A stretch of DNA of 64,000 nucleotides from assembly GCF_022557175.1 (NCBI RefSeq), contig NZ_CP092915.1, positions 5,766,001 to 5,830,000 on the forward strand. The letters are read 5' to 3'. Shown in pieces: positions 42,402-51,709 of the stretch. The notes below the pieces were generated by a model. The model was not told where the DNA came from, made no database searches, and saw only the letters and a program-made list of their open reading frames with translations. The stretch is from Mycolicibacterium sp. YH-1 (GTDB taxonomy: Bacteria > Actinomycetota > Actinomycetes > Mycobacteriales > Mycobacteriaceae). Every line of letters begins with the position of its first letter. Within the stretch, counting starts at the first letter, position 1. The translations under genes were made by a program, and so were the position numbers.

Positions 42402-44141
42402 TCAGCCGGGCAACACCCTCGAGGCCAGTCGCAGGCTCAGCGCAAGCACCGATGAGATCGGATCCGTGCCCACCAACTCACCCGCGTCGTTGAGCGTGAA
42501 CGGCGAGCGCCTCCGCCCGCGCCTGCCCATCCGCCACGCGATCGCATCGGCGACCCGCAGCGGTTTCAACAACGGCGGCTCGTCGAGATCGAAGACGTCG
42601 CAACGATCCTCGGGGTCGAACTCCTCCTGCACGAGGATCCCGTTGACCGCCCTTCTTGCTGCCTCGTTGGCACCCTCCATGGTGGCCAGATCGGTGTTAC
42701 TGCGCACGAAGTCCGACGCGATGAAGAAGTTCGGGATGCGGGTCACGGCGTCCGGTCGATGACGCCACGAGCGCTTGGTGTTGATCAACAGCGGCTCGTC
42801 GTTGGCGAGGTTCGCCGGATCGCGAAAGTCGATGGCCGGATCAAGGAACCGGTGCAGCAGGTTCTCCTCGGCGATCTCGCCTTGCTCGAGATGGTCGGCC
42901 AGCTGCTCCCAGACCTCGTCGAGGATCTCCCTCTCACTGCACTCGCGGGCCGGTTTGCCGAGCCGCGGACTTGGAGTGTCCCAATCCGAGATGTCCACGG
43001 AGAGCACGTCTCTCACACGTCCGTCGCCCCGGTCGGTGAGCTTGACGTCCTTCCAGAACTGCCCCTGGGCGATCGAGGTGAGCGCCCACTCGGAGTCAAT
43101 GTAGATGGCATGGCCGCGCGGGAAGTCGGTCAGCTCCTTGTCGAAGTAGAACATCGCGCCGGTCATCCACCGCGTCGTCAACCTCTCGAGGTATCCCAGC
43201 CGGGGTTCGGCGGACCGGAGTTGGTCGGTGAGTAGGCGGTTGAGCTTCTCGACCGGTATCGCGGCGATGTAATAGTCGGCGGTGACCGGTTTGAGCCGGT
43301 CCCCGATCGAGACGCCCGTGATGGTCTGGCCGTCGCAGTGAATCGCTGTCACCGGAGCGCCGCCCTCGAACGTGACCGACTTCTTGCCCAGCTTCCTCGC
43401 ACTCAGGTGCTCGACCCACGGGTCTATCCACACCTCGCTTGTCGGGCCGTTCAACACCCGGTCGACCTTGCCGTCGACCTGTGCCATGTCCTGCATCAGC
43501 TGCGTCAGAATCGCGCATCCGGTCCTGGCCGACATCTCCTCAGCGCGGGCGGCCACCAGTGAGCGCGTCATCCCCTTGGCGAGGAACTTCTGGAACTGGC
43601 TGGAGCGGTGCTCGGCGTCGACGAAGTCCCACCAACTCTGTCCCTCGAACTCCGCCAGGCGGCGTTCGTCGCAGGCTGTGAGGTAGGCGAGAATCCGTTC
43701 GACGAAGGCCGCGTACTCGGGCAGCGGGACGGCGAGGTCGACCGCGATCATGCGCATGAACCGGACCATCTTCACGATGTCACCGACGCTCGACGGGAAC
43801 TTCATGGGCGCGATGATCTCGTTCTTCGACCCCGCCGCCTGAGCCATCAGCATGTCGGTGGCCAGCACCAGGTTGTCCTTCACACAGCCGCCGCCGAACG
43901 GGATCTCGGCCATCGTGGCGTCGATGTGCCGATAGAACCCGGGGAAGAACCGGAAGCCGTGCTCACCGGGCAGGTCTGACCTGCCGTCCTTACCGGTCCC
44001 GGGCACCGGGATCGAGCGGGCCTTGCCGCCGAACACCGCGCGCGCCTCGTAGACGGTTACGTCGAATCCCCGCTTGGAAAGCTCGTGGGCAGCACTCAGG
44101 CCGCCGATCCCACCCCCAAGCACCACAACGGATGCCCCCAT
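42402..44141 (-). CDS. FAD-dependent desaturase/oxidoreductase (carotenoid or hydroxysqualene dehydrogenase-like)
   Basis: A 579-residue flavoprotein of the phytoene desaturase/HpnE superfamily. VVVLGGGIGGLSAAHELSKRG (5-25) and VYEARAVFGGKARS bind FAD. PGEHGFRFFPGFYRHID near residue 58 matches the family's hydroxysqualene-dehydroxylase and carotenoid-desaturase-like members. The C-terminal NFFIASDFVRSNTDLATMEGANEAARRAVNGIL is the second FAD-binding part. Likely acts on a hydrophobic isoprenoid. Next to a polyprenyl diphosphate synthase region this is reasonable but the substrate is unknown. The start at 44141 leaves only 22 bp to the next gene. Confidence 0.78.
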   Translation of the reverse strand: MGASVVVLGGGIGGLSAAHELSKRGFDVTVYEARAVFGGKARSIPVPGTGKDGRSDLPGEHGFRFFPGFYRHIDATMAEIPFGGGCVKDNLVLATDMLMAQAAGSKNEIIAPMKFPSSVGDIVKMVRFMRMIAVDLAVPLPEYAAFVERILAYLTACDERRLAEFEGQSWWDFVDAEHRSSQFQKFLAKGMTRSLVAARAEEMSARTGCAILTQLMQDMAQVDGKVDRVLNGPTSEVWIDPWVEHLSARKLGKKSVTFEGGAPVTAIHCDGQTITGVSIGDRLKPVTADYYIAAIPVEKLNRLLTDQLRSAEPRLGYLERLTTRWMTGAMFYFDKELTDFPRGHAIYIDSEWALTSIAQGQFWKDVKLTDRGDGRVRDVLSVDISDWDTPSPRLGKPARECSEREILDEVWEQLADHLEQGEIAEENLLHRFLDPAIDFRDPANLANDEPLLINTKRSWRHRPDAVTRIPNFFIASDFVRSNTDLATMEGANEAARRAVNGILVQEEFDPEDRCDVFDLDEPPLLKPLRVADAIAWRMGRRGRRRSPFTLNDAGELVGTDPISSVLALSLRLASRVLPG

Positions 44142-44163
44142 GGGGCGATCATATGGCGGCGAA

Positions 44164-44703
44164 CTAGTTGAAGTAGGGGTTCGTGCCCTCGGGGCGATCC
44201 AGCAGCGGGTTGGTCGCGTTCAGGATGTGGCTGCCCGCCGGGCTCAGCACGAAACCGGCCTGGTCGAAGTTGTTCTGACACGTCGTGACGACGCCGTCGA
44301 ACCCGCAGGTGACGTTGCGGAAGCTGATCCGTGACCCCGGGGGTAGCGGCTTGGCGTCCGCGGTGACGCCGGCATAGATCGGTGCGGCCGCGTTGGCGAA
44401 GCCCGGTGCACCCACCTGGCCACCGCTGACGGTGTTCGCGCCGTTGGGGGCCGCGGGGATCGCGCCGCTGCATCCATAGCCGCCGGTCGAGCGGCTCATC
44501 ACGCAGGTGACGCCGTCGGCGACGGTGAATGCGTAGAAGGTGCCGTCCTTGGAGGAGAACTCCGAGGGCTTGACCGACACGAACGAGTTGACGTTGGGCG
44601 GGGGTGGTGGCGGCGCCGGTTCCGGATCGGCGACCGCCATGGCGGACGTACCGATCGCTGCTGCCCCCGCAGCAACCAGGCCGATCAGGATTCTGCTCAG
44701 CAC
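44164..44703 (-). CDS. Small secreted mycobacterial protein, Pro-rich after the signal peptide
   Basis: A 179-residue exported protein of unknown function. From GTG 44703 it begins with a signal peptide (LIGLVAAGAAAIGTSAMAVA, cleavage about residue 27). A DPEPAPPPPPP segment and a compact domain with four cysteines follow (CVMS, GCSG, CGFD, CQNN), probably forming two disulphides. Pro-rich mature starts of this kind are common among mycobacterial secreted proteins. The extended frame to 44763 would place 20 polar residues before the signal peptide and is less likely. Confidence 0.7.
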   Translation of the reverse strand: MLSRILIGLVAAGAAAIGTSAMAVADPEPAPPPPPPNVNSFVSVKPSEFSSKDGTFYAFTVADGVTCVMSRSTGGYGCSGAIPAAPNGANTVSGGQVGAPGFANAAAPIYAGVTADAKPLPPGSRISFRNVTCGFDGVVTTCQNNFDQAGFVLSPAGSHILNATNPLLDRPEGTNPYFN

Positions 44704-44772
44704 TGGCTCAGCGTAGAGCAGGTGTTTGCTGCGTGCATCACTGCGGTGGAAACCGCAGGTCACACGGGCCGC

Positions 44773-45654
44773 TCAGTACTGGCCCGGCCCGCGGCCCGCC
44801 ATCTGCTCCAACCGCGCGATACGCTCAGCCATCGGCGGGTGGGTGGAGAACAGCTTGCCGATCTTCTCGCCGGCCCGGAACGGGTTGGCGATCATCAGGT
44901 GCGCCTGGTCGGCCAGCTGCGGCTCGGGCGGCAGCGGGGCCGCCTCGACACCACTGCTGATCTTGCGCAGCGCGCTGGCCAACGCCAACGGGTCTCCGGT
45001 CAGCTCAGCACCGGACTGGTCGGCCTGGTACTCCCTCGACCGCGACACCGCCATCCGGATCACCGTGGCTGCTATCGGGCCCAGCATCGAAACCAGCAGA
45101 ATGGCAAAGGGATTGGCTCCACCGTCGCGGTTACCGCCGAACGCGCTCATGATGAACGCGATATTGGCCAGTGCGGTGATCACCGAGGCCATGGCACCGG
45201 CCACGCACGAGATGAGGATGTCGCGGTTGTAGACGTGGCTCAGCTCGTGCCCGAGCACCGCGCGCAGCTCGCGCTCATCGAGGATGCGCAGGATCCCGGT
45301 GGTGCAGCACACCGCGGCGTTGCGCGGGTTGCGGCCGGTGGCGAAGGCGTTGGGCGCATCGGTGTCGCTGATGTAGAGCCGCGGCATCGGCTGGTGCGCG
45401 GCGTTGGCCAGTTCTCGCACGATCCGGTACATCGCCGGGGCCTGCAGCTCGGTGACGGGCTGGGCGTGCATCGCCTTCAGCGCCATCTTGTCGCTGTTGA
45501 AGTACACGTAGGCGTTCATGCCGAGCGCGAACAGGACGGCCAGCCCGAGAATGGCGGTGCTTTGGAACAGTGCGCCAATGAAGACGATCAGCGCAGAGAA
45601 ACCCGCAAGCAACAGGAACGTCTTGAATCGGTTCGCGTGCGGATGCCAGGTCAT
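44773..45654 (-). CDS. htpX: Membrane zinc metalloprotease HtpX
   Basis: A 293-residue M48 membrane protease. Two N-terminal membrane helices lie at 13-30 and 33-51. The zinc motif HELSH is at 136-140, with third ligand E208 in SREYQAD. Two more hydrophobic segments follow at about 145-170 and 182-201. It degrades misfolded membrane proteins in other bacteria. It lies 78 bp downstream of grcC1 on the same strand, as Rv0562-Rv0563 do in M. tuberculosis. Confidence 0.95.
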   Translation of the reverse strand: MTWHPHANRFKTFLLLAGFSALIVFIGALFQSTAILGLAVLFALGMNAYVYFNSDKMALKAMHAQPVTELQAPAMYRIVRELANAAHQPMPRLYISDTDAPNAFATGRNPRNAAVCCTTGILRILDERELRAVLGHELSHVYNRDILISCVAGAMASVITALANIAFIMSAFGGNRDGGANPFAILLVSMLGPIAATVIRMAVSRSREYQADQSGAELTGDPLALASALRKISSGVEAAPLPPEPQLADQAHLMIANPFRAGEKIGKLFSTHPPMAERIARLEQMAGRGPGQY

Positions 45655-45732
45655 TGGTTTGCTTCTTCCTACGAAACTCTCGGAGTCATCGCTGATACCA
45701 ACGCCCGGGGATGCCCCCCGGGTTCCAACGCG

Positions 45733-46740
45733 TCAACCGTGACGGTGGACGGTGTAGTCGATCAGGCCCAGCAGGGCGTGCCGACCTGGACCGTCGGGCA
45801 GCTTCTCCAGCTCAGCGCGGGCGTCGGCGGCGTACTTGCTGACGGTCTGCTTGGCCTCCACGATGCCGCGTGAGGAACGCAACAGCGCCAACGCCTCGGC
45901 CAGCTCGTCGTCGTCCTCGACGGGACCCGCCAGCAGCACCCGCAGCCGGTCGGCGTCGGGACCGCTCTCGCGCAGGGCGTACAGCACCGGCAGGGTGTGC
46001 ACGCCCTCTCGCAGGTCGGTCCCGGGAACCTTGCCCGACTCGTCGGGGTCGCTGTCGATGTCGATGATGTCGTCGGAGATCTGGAACGCCGTGCCGACAA
46101 TGCCGCCGATCCGCGCCAGCCGCTCGATCTGCTCCTCGTCGGCGCCGGAGAACGTCGCCCCGAAGCGGCCTGACGCCGCGATCAGGCAGGCCGTCTTCTC
46201 GTAGACCACCTTGAGGTAGTGATCCACGGAGTCGACATGCTCGACCGAGCCGCGCGTCTCGCGCATCTGGCCGGTGACCAGTTGCGCGAACGTGTCGGCG
46301 ATGATGGCCACCGCGTCCGGGCCAAGGCGCGACACCAACCGCGACGCCGTCGCGAACAGGTAGTCACCCGCCAGGATCGCGATGTTGTTGCCCCACCGGG
46401 CATTGGCACTCTGTGCGCCGCGGCGAATCTGCGCCTCGTCCATAACGTCGTCGTGGTAGAGCGTCGCGAGGTGCACCAGCTCGATCACGGCGCCTGCGAC
46501 GGTGACCTGCCAGGCGTCGGGGTCGGGCCCGAGCTGCGCGGAGAGCACCGTGAACAGCGGTCGGAACCGCTTGCCGCCGGCCTTGAACAGGTGCGAGACG
46601 GCCTCGGCCATCAACTCGTCGGCCTTGCCCAGCTCGGTCGACATCAGGTCCTCGACCCGTGCCACTCCATCGCGCACTTGCGCGGCGAAGTCGGGGTCGC
46701 CAAAGTCCACGCCCGCGACCACAGTCGCTGGTGTCTGCAT
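45733..46740 (-). CDS. grcC1: Long-chain polyprenyl diphosphate synthase (menaquinone side chain)
   Basis: A 335-residue trans-prenyltransferase with first Asp-rich motif DDVMD (97-101) and second DDIID (223-227); both bind magnesium-diphosphate. AGGKRFRP near 54 is also conserved. Small residues before the first motif (LATLYH) are typical of long-chain enzymes. It should build the polyprenyl tail of menaquinone from farnesyl or geranyl diphosphate and isopentenyl diphosphate. It is divergent from menJ with only 20 bp between start codons. Confidence 0.9.
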   Translation of the reverse strand: MQTPATVVAGVDFGDPDFAAQVRDGVARVEDLMSTELGKADELMAEAVSHLFKAGGKRFRPLFTVLSAQLGPDPDAWQVTVAGAVIELVHLATLYHDDVMDEAQIRRGAQSANARWGNNIAILAGDYLFATASRLVSRLGPDAVAIIADTFAQLVTGQMRETRGSVEHVDSVDHYLKVVYEKTACLIAASGRFGATFSGADEEQIERLARIGGIVGTAFQISDDIIDIDSDPDESGKVPGTDLREGVHTLPVLYALRESGPDADRLRVLLAGPVEDDDELAEALALLRSSRGIVEAKQTVSKYAADARAELEKLPDGPGRHALLGLIDYTVHRHG

Positions 46741-46760
46741 TGCTCCAACATACTGGGTAG

Positions 46761-48011
46761 GTGGAACCGGATACGGAGGGCAGGAGCGCAGCGACCCGAT
46801 CGGCTGATGTGCTGGTAATCGGGGCGGGACCCGCCGGTTCCGCGGCCGCTGCCTGGGCGGCTCGTCGTGGCCGCGATGTGCTGGTCATCGACTCCGCCGA
46901 GTTCCCCCGGGACAAGGCATGCGGAGACGGTCTGACGCCGCGCGCGATCGCCGAACTGCGCCGGCTGGGCCTGGGCCAGTGGCTCGACGGCCGGATCGCC
47001 CACCACGGGCTGCGGATGTCGGGCTTCGGTGCCGATGTCGAGGTGAGATGGCCCGGCCCGTCGTTCCCGTCGACCAGCAGCGCGGTACCCCGCACCGAAC
47101 TCGACGACCGCATCCGGTCGGTCGCCGCCGACGACGGCGCCAAGATGCTGTTGGGCACCAAGGCCGTTGGCGTGCGTCACCATTCGAATGGCCGTGTGGC
47201 CGCCGTCAAACTCGACGACGGCACCGAGGTCACGTGCACGGAGCTGATCGTCGCCGACGGCGCCCGTTCCACGCTCGGGCGGGCCCTCGGGCGGGCCTGG
47301 CATCAGGAGACCGTGTACGGCGTCGCGATCCGCGGCTACATCGCCTCGCCCCGCGCCGCCGAGCCGTGGATCACCTCACACCTGGAACTGCGCGCGCCGA
47401 CGGGTGACGTGCTGCCCGGCTACGGCTGGATCTTCCCGCTGGGCAACGGCGAGGTGAACATCGGCGTCGGCGCGCTGGCCACCACCAAGCGTCCCGCCGA
47501 CGCCGCGCTACGCCCCCTGATGTCGTATTACACGAGCCTGCGCCGCGACGAGTGGGGCTTCGACGGCGAGCCACGCGCCGGACTGTCCGCGCTGCTCCCA
47601 ATGGGCGGCGCGGTGTCGGGGGTCGCCGGACCCAACTGGATGCTGATCGGTGACGCCGCGGCGTGCGTCAACCCGCTCAACGGCGAGGGCATCGACTACG
47701 GGTTGGAGTCCGGCCGGCTCGCCGCCGAGATGCTCGGATCCGGCGACCTGACGCAGGCGTGGCCAGCCGAGCTGCGCGAACACTACGCCCACGGCTTCTC
47801 CGTGGCCCGCCGGCTCGGACTTCTGCTGACGATCCCCCGGTTCCTGCCCGCCGTCGGCCCGGCCGCGATGCACTCGCGGTTCCTCATGGGTATCGCTGTG
47901 CGGGTGATGGGCAACCTGGTCACCGCCGAGGACGCCGACTGGATCGCCCGGGTCTGGCGCCGCGCCGGCGCCGGTTCCGCGCGCCTGGATCAGCGCCCGC
48001 CATTCAGCTAG
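46761..48011 (+). CDS. menJ: Menaquinone reductase MenJ (geranylgeranyl reductase family)
   Basis: A 416-residue FAD-dependent reductase. VLVIGAGPAGSAAAAWAARRG (17-37) binds FAD, RDKACGDGLTPRAI is the family's conserved cysteine motif near residue 50, and LIGDAAACVNPLNGEGIDYGLESG is the C-terminal FAD motif. In M. tuberculosis MenJ (Rv0561c) saturates one isoprene unit of menaquinone-9. The GTG start at 46761 has no ribosome site, so the mRNA may be leaderless. The gene is divergent from grcC1, as in M. tuberculosis. Confidence 0.92.
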   Translation: MEPDTEGRSAATRSADVLVIGAGPAGSAAAAWAARRGRDVLVIDSAEFPRDKACGDGLTPRAIAELRRLGLGQWLDGRIAHHGLRMSGFGADVEVRWPGPSFPSTSSAVPRTELDDRIRSVAADDGAKMLLGTKAVGVRHHSNGRVAAVKLDDGTEVTCTELIVADGARSTLGRALGRAWHQETVYGVAIRGYIASPRAAEPWITSHLELRAPTGDVLPGYGWIFPLGNGEVNIGVGALATTKRPADAALRPLMSYYTSLRRDEWGFDGEPRAGLSALLPMGGAVSGVAGPNWMLIGDAAACVNPLNGEGIDYGLESGRLAAEMLGSGDLTQAWPAELREHYAHGFSVARRLGLLLTIPRFLPAVGPAAMHSRFLMGIAVRVMGNLVTAEDADWIARVWRRAGAGSARLDQRPPFS

Positions 48012-48088
48012 CGCCACGGCGGAATTCCTCGTCGCACGCGTTACCGAGCGCGTCGTTGACGCTTACGATAATTTCTCGTCCTATAGGC

Positions 48089-48101
48089 ATGACGACGTCA
48101 T
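48089..48101. promoter_or_regulatory. Palindrome ATGACGACGTCAT upstream of the second LAL regulator
   Basis: Perfect 13-bp odd palindrome 65 bp before the chosen start, just downstream of a possible TTGACG...TATAGG promoter (about 48053-48088, spacing slightly long). Could be an autoregulatory site; speculative. Confidence 0.35.
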
Positions 48102-48165
48102 CGGCGGACACTTGACGTAGCTCAACAATTGTTTGCCGAGAGAACGGAGGGGGAAGATTGCTGGG

Positions 48166-50919
48166 GTGGTGCACGGTGTCGCGGAATCACGCGCCGTTGC
48201 CGAATTCCTGAAGTCCGCCCAAGTACATCCGGCGGTGCTGGTCATCGAGGGTGAGGCCGGCATCGGTAAGTCGACGATGTGGCGGGGGGCTGTGGAGCAG
48301 GCACGCGAGCGCGGATTTCGCGTGCTCACAGCACGGGCTGATCAGGCCCAGTGCGGCCTCGCCTACAGCGCGCTCGCCGATCTGCTGGACGGCATCGAAC
48401 CCGAGATCCTCGACACCCTGCCCCATGTGCAGCGGGTGGCCTTCGATCGCGTGCGCTTACAAAGGGCCGACCGGCACACCGTCAGGACCGCCACCGACGA
48501 ACGTGTCGTTGCTGCGGCGTTCCTGACGCTGGCCGATCGGCTGTGCGCTCATTCGCCGGTGCTCATCGCACTCGATGACGCGCAATGGCTGGACCCGGCG
48601 AGCCGGGCGGTCGTCGCCTTCGGGGCGCGCAGGCTGCGGGGCCGCATCGGGGTCATGGTGGCAGACCGGATGGACCCCAAGGCCGGCTACGGCGCTGCCT
48701 GGCTGCAACTCAACGGCCTCGACAGCGTGGACCGTGTCGGGATACAGCCGTTGAGCGAGGCAGGCCTGCGCTCGGTGCTGCGTGAGCACCTGGGTCGAGC
48801 GCTACCCCGGACCGAGATGATGCGCATCACAGAGCTGTCCGGCGGCAATCCGTTCTACGCGCTCGAACTGGCCCGCGCCATGGACGAGCAGCCCGTCACC
48901 GCCGACTTCGGCCTGCCGGGGTCGCTGGCCGACCTGGTTCGGTCACGTCTCGATCGGATCAGCGGCGCCGGCCAGGACGTGTTGCTCGCCGCCGCCTCGG
49001 TCGGCGCACCCACAGTGGACTTCCTGGCCGAGGCCACGTCGCGCAGCACCGACGAGGTCGTCGAGCTGCTCGAGGAGGCCGAGACCGACGGCATCGTGGT
49101 GATCGAGGGCAACCGGGTCCAGTTCACCCACCCGCTGCTGGCCCGTGGCGTGGACGGCATGGCCAGCATCGACCGGCGGCGTGAGATGCACCGCAGGCTG
49201 GCCGACCTCGTCGAGTTACCCGAGCCTCGGGCCCGCCACCTCGCGCTGGCCTCCGCACACGCCGACGCCGCGACGCTCGAGGCGCTCGACGACGCCGCCG
49301 AGAATGCCCGATCCCGCGGAGCGCCCTCAGCGGCGGCCGAACTCCTCGACCTGGCCATCAGCCTCGGCGGCGACACCCCAACGCGACGAATTCGTGGCGC
49401 AGAGCATCACTTTCGAGCGGGTGACACCCAACAGGCCTACCAGCTGCTCGGCCCTGTAATCGAGGCTCTGCCGCCGGGCCCGTTGCGCGCCGAGGCTGCC
49501 AATCTGCTTGCCGCCATCCACACCGTCGACGATCGCTTCGTCGAGGCGACGACCCTGCTCGACGGGGCCCTGATCGACGGCGCGGAGGACCCCGCGCTGA
49601 CGGTGCAGAGCCTGCTCCTGCTCTCGTACGCGCATTTTCAGGAGGGCGACTTCACCGGTTCACAGCACCGCGTCCGCGAGGCCGTCGATATCGTCGACAC
49701 GCTGAAGGCTCCCGGGCTGACCAGCCAGGTTCTTGCGATGTCGGTGATGTCGGAATTCATGGCGGGCAATGGATTCAGCGAGGACACGATGCGGCGTGCG
49801 CTGGAGTCCGAGGACCGTGACACCGACGTCCCCGTCCAGTTCCAGGCCAGTGCCGTCAACGCCATCGTGCTGGGCTGGATGGGCCGACTGGATGAAGCAC
49901 ACGCCGGTGCCGCCGAGGTCAGGCAGCTCAGCTCCGAACGCGGCGCCGAGAGCGATATGACGGCCGCGGCGGGCCATGCGGCGTTCATCGCCGTGTGGCG
50001 CGGAGAGTTCGAGTCGGCGGACCAACTCGCCGACGAGGCTGTGGAGCGCGCCATCCTGGCAGGCGGTCAACACATTCGGATGACCGCGCTCGTCATACGG
50101 GCCGTCGTATCCGCTCACCTGGGCAGGATGGATCGGGCGCGAGCGGAGGCGAACGAGGCCATTGACATCGCATTGCACTGCGGCTCACCGCAGTTCGCAG
50201 TGTGGCCGACCGCGGTTCTCGGCTTCATCGAGGTGTCATTGGGCCGGTACGCGGAGGCGCTGTCCTACCTCGAGCCCTTCATCGGAGTGTTCGATCAGCT
50301 ACCGGGCAGCGAGATCACCACCATGTGGTACGTGCCGGACGCTATCGAGGCGATGATCGGCACGGGCCGCAGCGACGAGGCCGAACCACTCATCGCGAGG
50401 CTGGAGGACGAGGGGAACCGACTCGACCGGGCCTGGCTCATCGCCACCGGCGCGCGCTGCCGGGCGATGTGGCTGGCAGCGCAGAACGACCTGCCGGGCG
50501 CGGTCCGCGCGATCAATCGCGCGATGGCCGAACACGACCGTCTGCCAATGCCGTTCGAGCGTGCCCGCACCCTGCTGGTGCGCGGGCAGCTGCTGCGGCG
50601 TCGGCGGCTGATCTCGGCCGCGGCACAGACGTTCAGCGAGGCGTTGCAGGCGTTCGAGCGGATGGGCGCGTCGGTGTGGGCAGACCGGGCGCGCGCCGAG
50701 CTGTCCCGCACGCCGTTGGGCGGCGGCGCCACCGGGCTCACCGCCGCCGAGCGCCGGGTCGCCGAGTTGGCAACGTCGGGTATGACGAATCGTGATGTCG
50801 CACAGGCATTGTCGGTCAGCCACAAGACCGTCGAGGCCAACCTGACGCAGATCTACCGCAAGCTCGGGATCCGATCGCGCGCCCAGCTCGCACAGCGGCT
50901 GCGCTCGCCGGGGTGGTAG
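48166..50919 (+). CDS. Large ATP-binding LuxR-family regulator (LAL type), copy 2
   Basis: About 917 residues with the same plan as the protein at 39604-42399. Walker A GEAGIGKS lies near residue 28 and Walker B VLIALDDAQWLD near 135. A TPR-like helical middle and a C-terminal LuxR helix-turn-helix (LTAAERRVAELATSGMTNRDVA, KTVEANLTQIYRKLGIRSRAQL) follow. Start uncertain: a strong GGAGGGG at 48146-48152 is followed in frame by ATT 48157 and GTG 48166/48169, whereas the upstream TTG 48133 has no ribosome site. I use GTG 48166. It lies between menJ and menG, where M. tuberculosis has Rv0559c-Rv0560c, and ends 9 bp from menG. Confidence 0.85.
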   Translation: MVHGVAESRAVAEFLKSAQVHPAVLVIEGEAGIGKSTMWRGAVEQARERGFRVLTARADQAQCGLAYSALADLLDGIEPEILDTLPHVQRVAFDRVRLQRADRHTVRTATDERVVAAAFLTLADRLCAHSPVLIALDDAQWLDPASRAVVAFGARRLRGRIGVMVADRMDPKAGYGAAWLQLNGLDSVDRVGIQPLSEAGLRSVLREHLGRALPRTEMMRITELSGGNPFYALELARAMDEQPVTADFGLPGSLADLVRSRLDRISGAGQDVLLAAASVGAPTVDFLAEATSRSTDEVVELLEEAETDGIVVIEGNRVQFTHPLLARGVDGMASIDRRREMHRRLADLVELPEPRARHLALASAHADAATLEALDDAAENARSRGAPSAAAELLDLAISLGGDTPTRRIRGAEHHFRAGDTQQAYQLLGPVIEALPPGPLRAEAANLLAAIHTVDDRFVEATTLLDGALIDGAEDPALTVQSLLLLSYAHFQEGDFTGSQHRVREAVDIVDTLKAPGLTSQVLAMSVMSEFMAGNGFSEDTMRRALESEDRDTDVPVQFQASAVNAIVLGWMGRLDEAHAGAAEVRQLSSERGAESDMTAAAGHAAFIAVWRGEFESADQLADEAVERAILAGGQHIRMTALVIRAVVSAHLGRMDRARAEANEAIDIALHCGSPQFAVWPTAVLGFIEVSLGRYAEALSYLEPFIGVFDQLPGSEITTMWYVPDAIEAMIGTGRSDEAEPLIARLEDEGNRLDRAWLIATGARCRAMWLAAQNDLPGAVRAINRAMAEHDRLPMPFERARTLLVRGQLLRRRRLISAAAQTFSEALQAFERMGASVWADRARAELSRTPLGGGATGLTAAERRVAELATSGMTNRDVAQALSVSHKTVEANLTQIYRKLGIRSRAQLAQRLRSPGW

Positions 50920-50928
50920 CGCCGGCGA

Positions 50929-51615
50929 TCAGGCCTTGACGGCCGCGTGCAAGGCGACAATGCCGCCGCTGAGGTTACGCCACCGCACCGATGACCACCC
51001 CGAGGCCGAGATGCGCTGCGCCAGTTCGGCTTGGTCGGGCCAGGCACGGATCGACTCGGCGAGATAGACGTAGGCATCGGGGTTGGACGACACCGCCGTC
51101 GCCATCCTCGGCAGCGCCTGCATCAGGTATTCCTTGTAGATGTTCGCGAACATCGCGTTCGTCGGCGTCGAGAACTCACACACCACCAGTCGGCCACCGG
51201 GCTTGGTCACCCGAGCCATCTCGCGTAGTCCGGCCTCGTGGTCGACGACGTTGCGCAACCCGAAGCTGATGGTCACGGCGTCGAACGTGTCGTCGGGGAA
51301 CGGCAGTTTGGTGGCGTCCCCCGCGACCTTCGGCACCGGCCGCGATGCACCGGCGGCCAACATCCCGACTGAGAAGTCACAGGCCACACACCACGCACCG
51401 GAGCGTCCCAGCTCCACAGTCGAGACCGCGGTGCCGGCCGCCAGGTCGAGCACCATGTCCCCCGGCCCGATACCGAGGGCCGATTTGGTGGCCCGCCGCC
51501 ATGACCGGTCCTGCCCGAGTGACAGCACCGTGTTGGTGACGTCATAGCGTCGCGCGACGCCGTCGAACATCGACGCGACCTCGTGCGGGTCCTTCTCCAA
51601 CGACGCCCTGCTCAC
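50929..51615 (-). CDS. menG: Demethylmenaquinone methyltransferase MenG
   Basis: A 228-residue UbiE/MenG class I methyltransferase. [21 protein letters not shown] near the start, SAM motif [12 protein letters not shown] (about 56-67), [19 protein letters not shown] and [12 protein letters not shown] are diagnostic. It adds the ring methyl from S-adenosylmethionine in the last step of menaquinone synthesis. I chose GTG 51615 because it gives the standard family length; the longer open frame upstream is not homologous. It is equivalent to Rv0558. Confidence 0.93.
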   Translation of the reverse strand: MSRASLEKDPHEVASMFDGVARRYDVTNTVLSLGQDRSWRRATKSALGIGPGDMVLDLAAGTAVSTVELGRSGAWCVACDFSVGMLAAGASRPVPKVAGDATKLPFPDDTFDAVTISFGLRNVVDHEAGLREMARVTKPGGRLVVCEFSTPTNAMFANIYKEYLMQALPRMATAVSSNPDAYVYLAESIRAWPDQAELAQRISASGWSSVRWRNLSGGIVALHAAVKA

Positions 51616-51709
51616 GACATTAAAGCTACCTGTGAGGTTTTGCCTTGTGGGAATGGGTCGACGTGATCGACGTTGAACAGCGCAGGCACCACGATGAGGA
51701 GAAGACGAC

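Noticed and set aside
41131..42402. A 423-codon minus-strand frame opposite the end of the first LAL regulator
   Set aside because: It covers the LuxR helix-turn-helix in antisense and has low-complexity composition.
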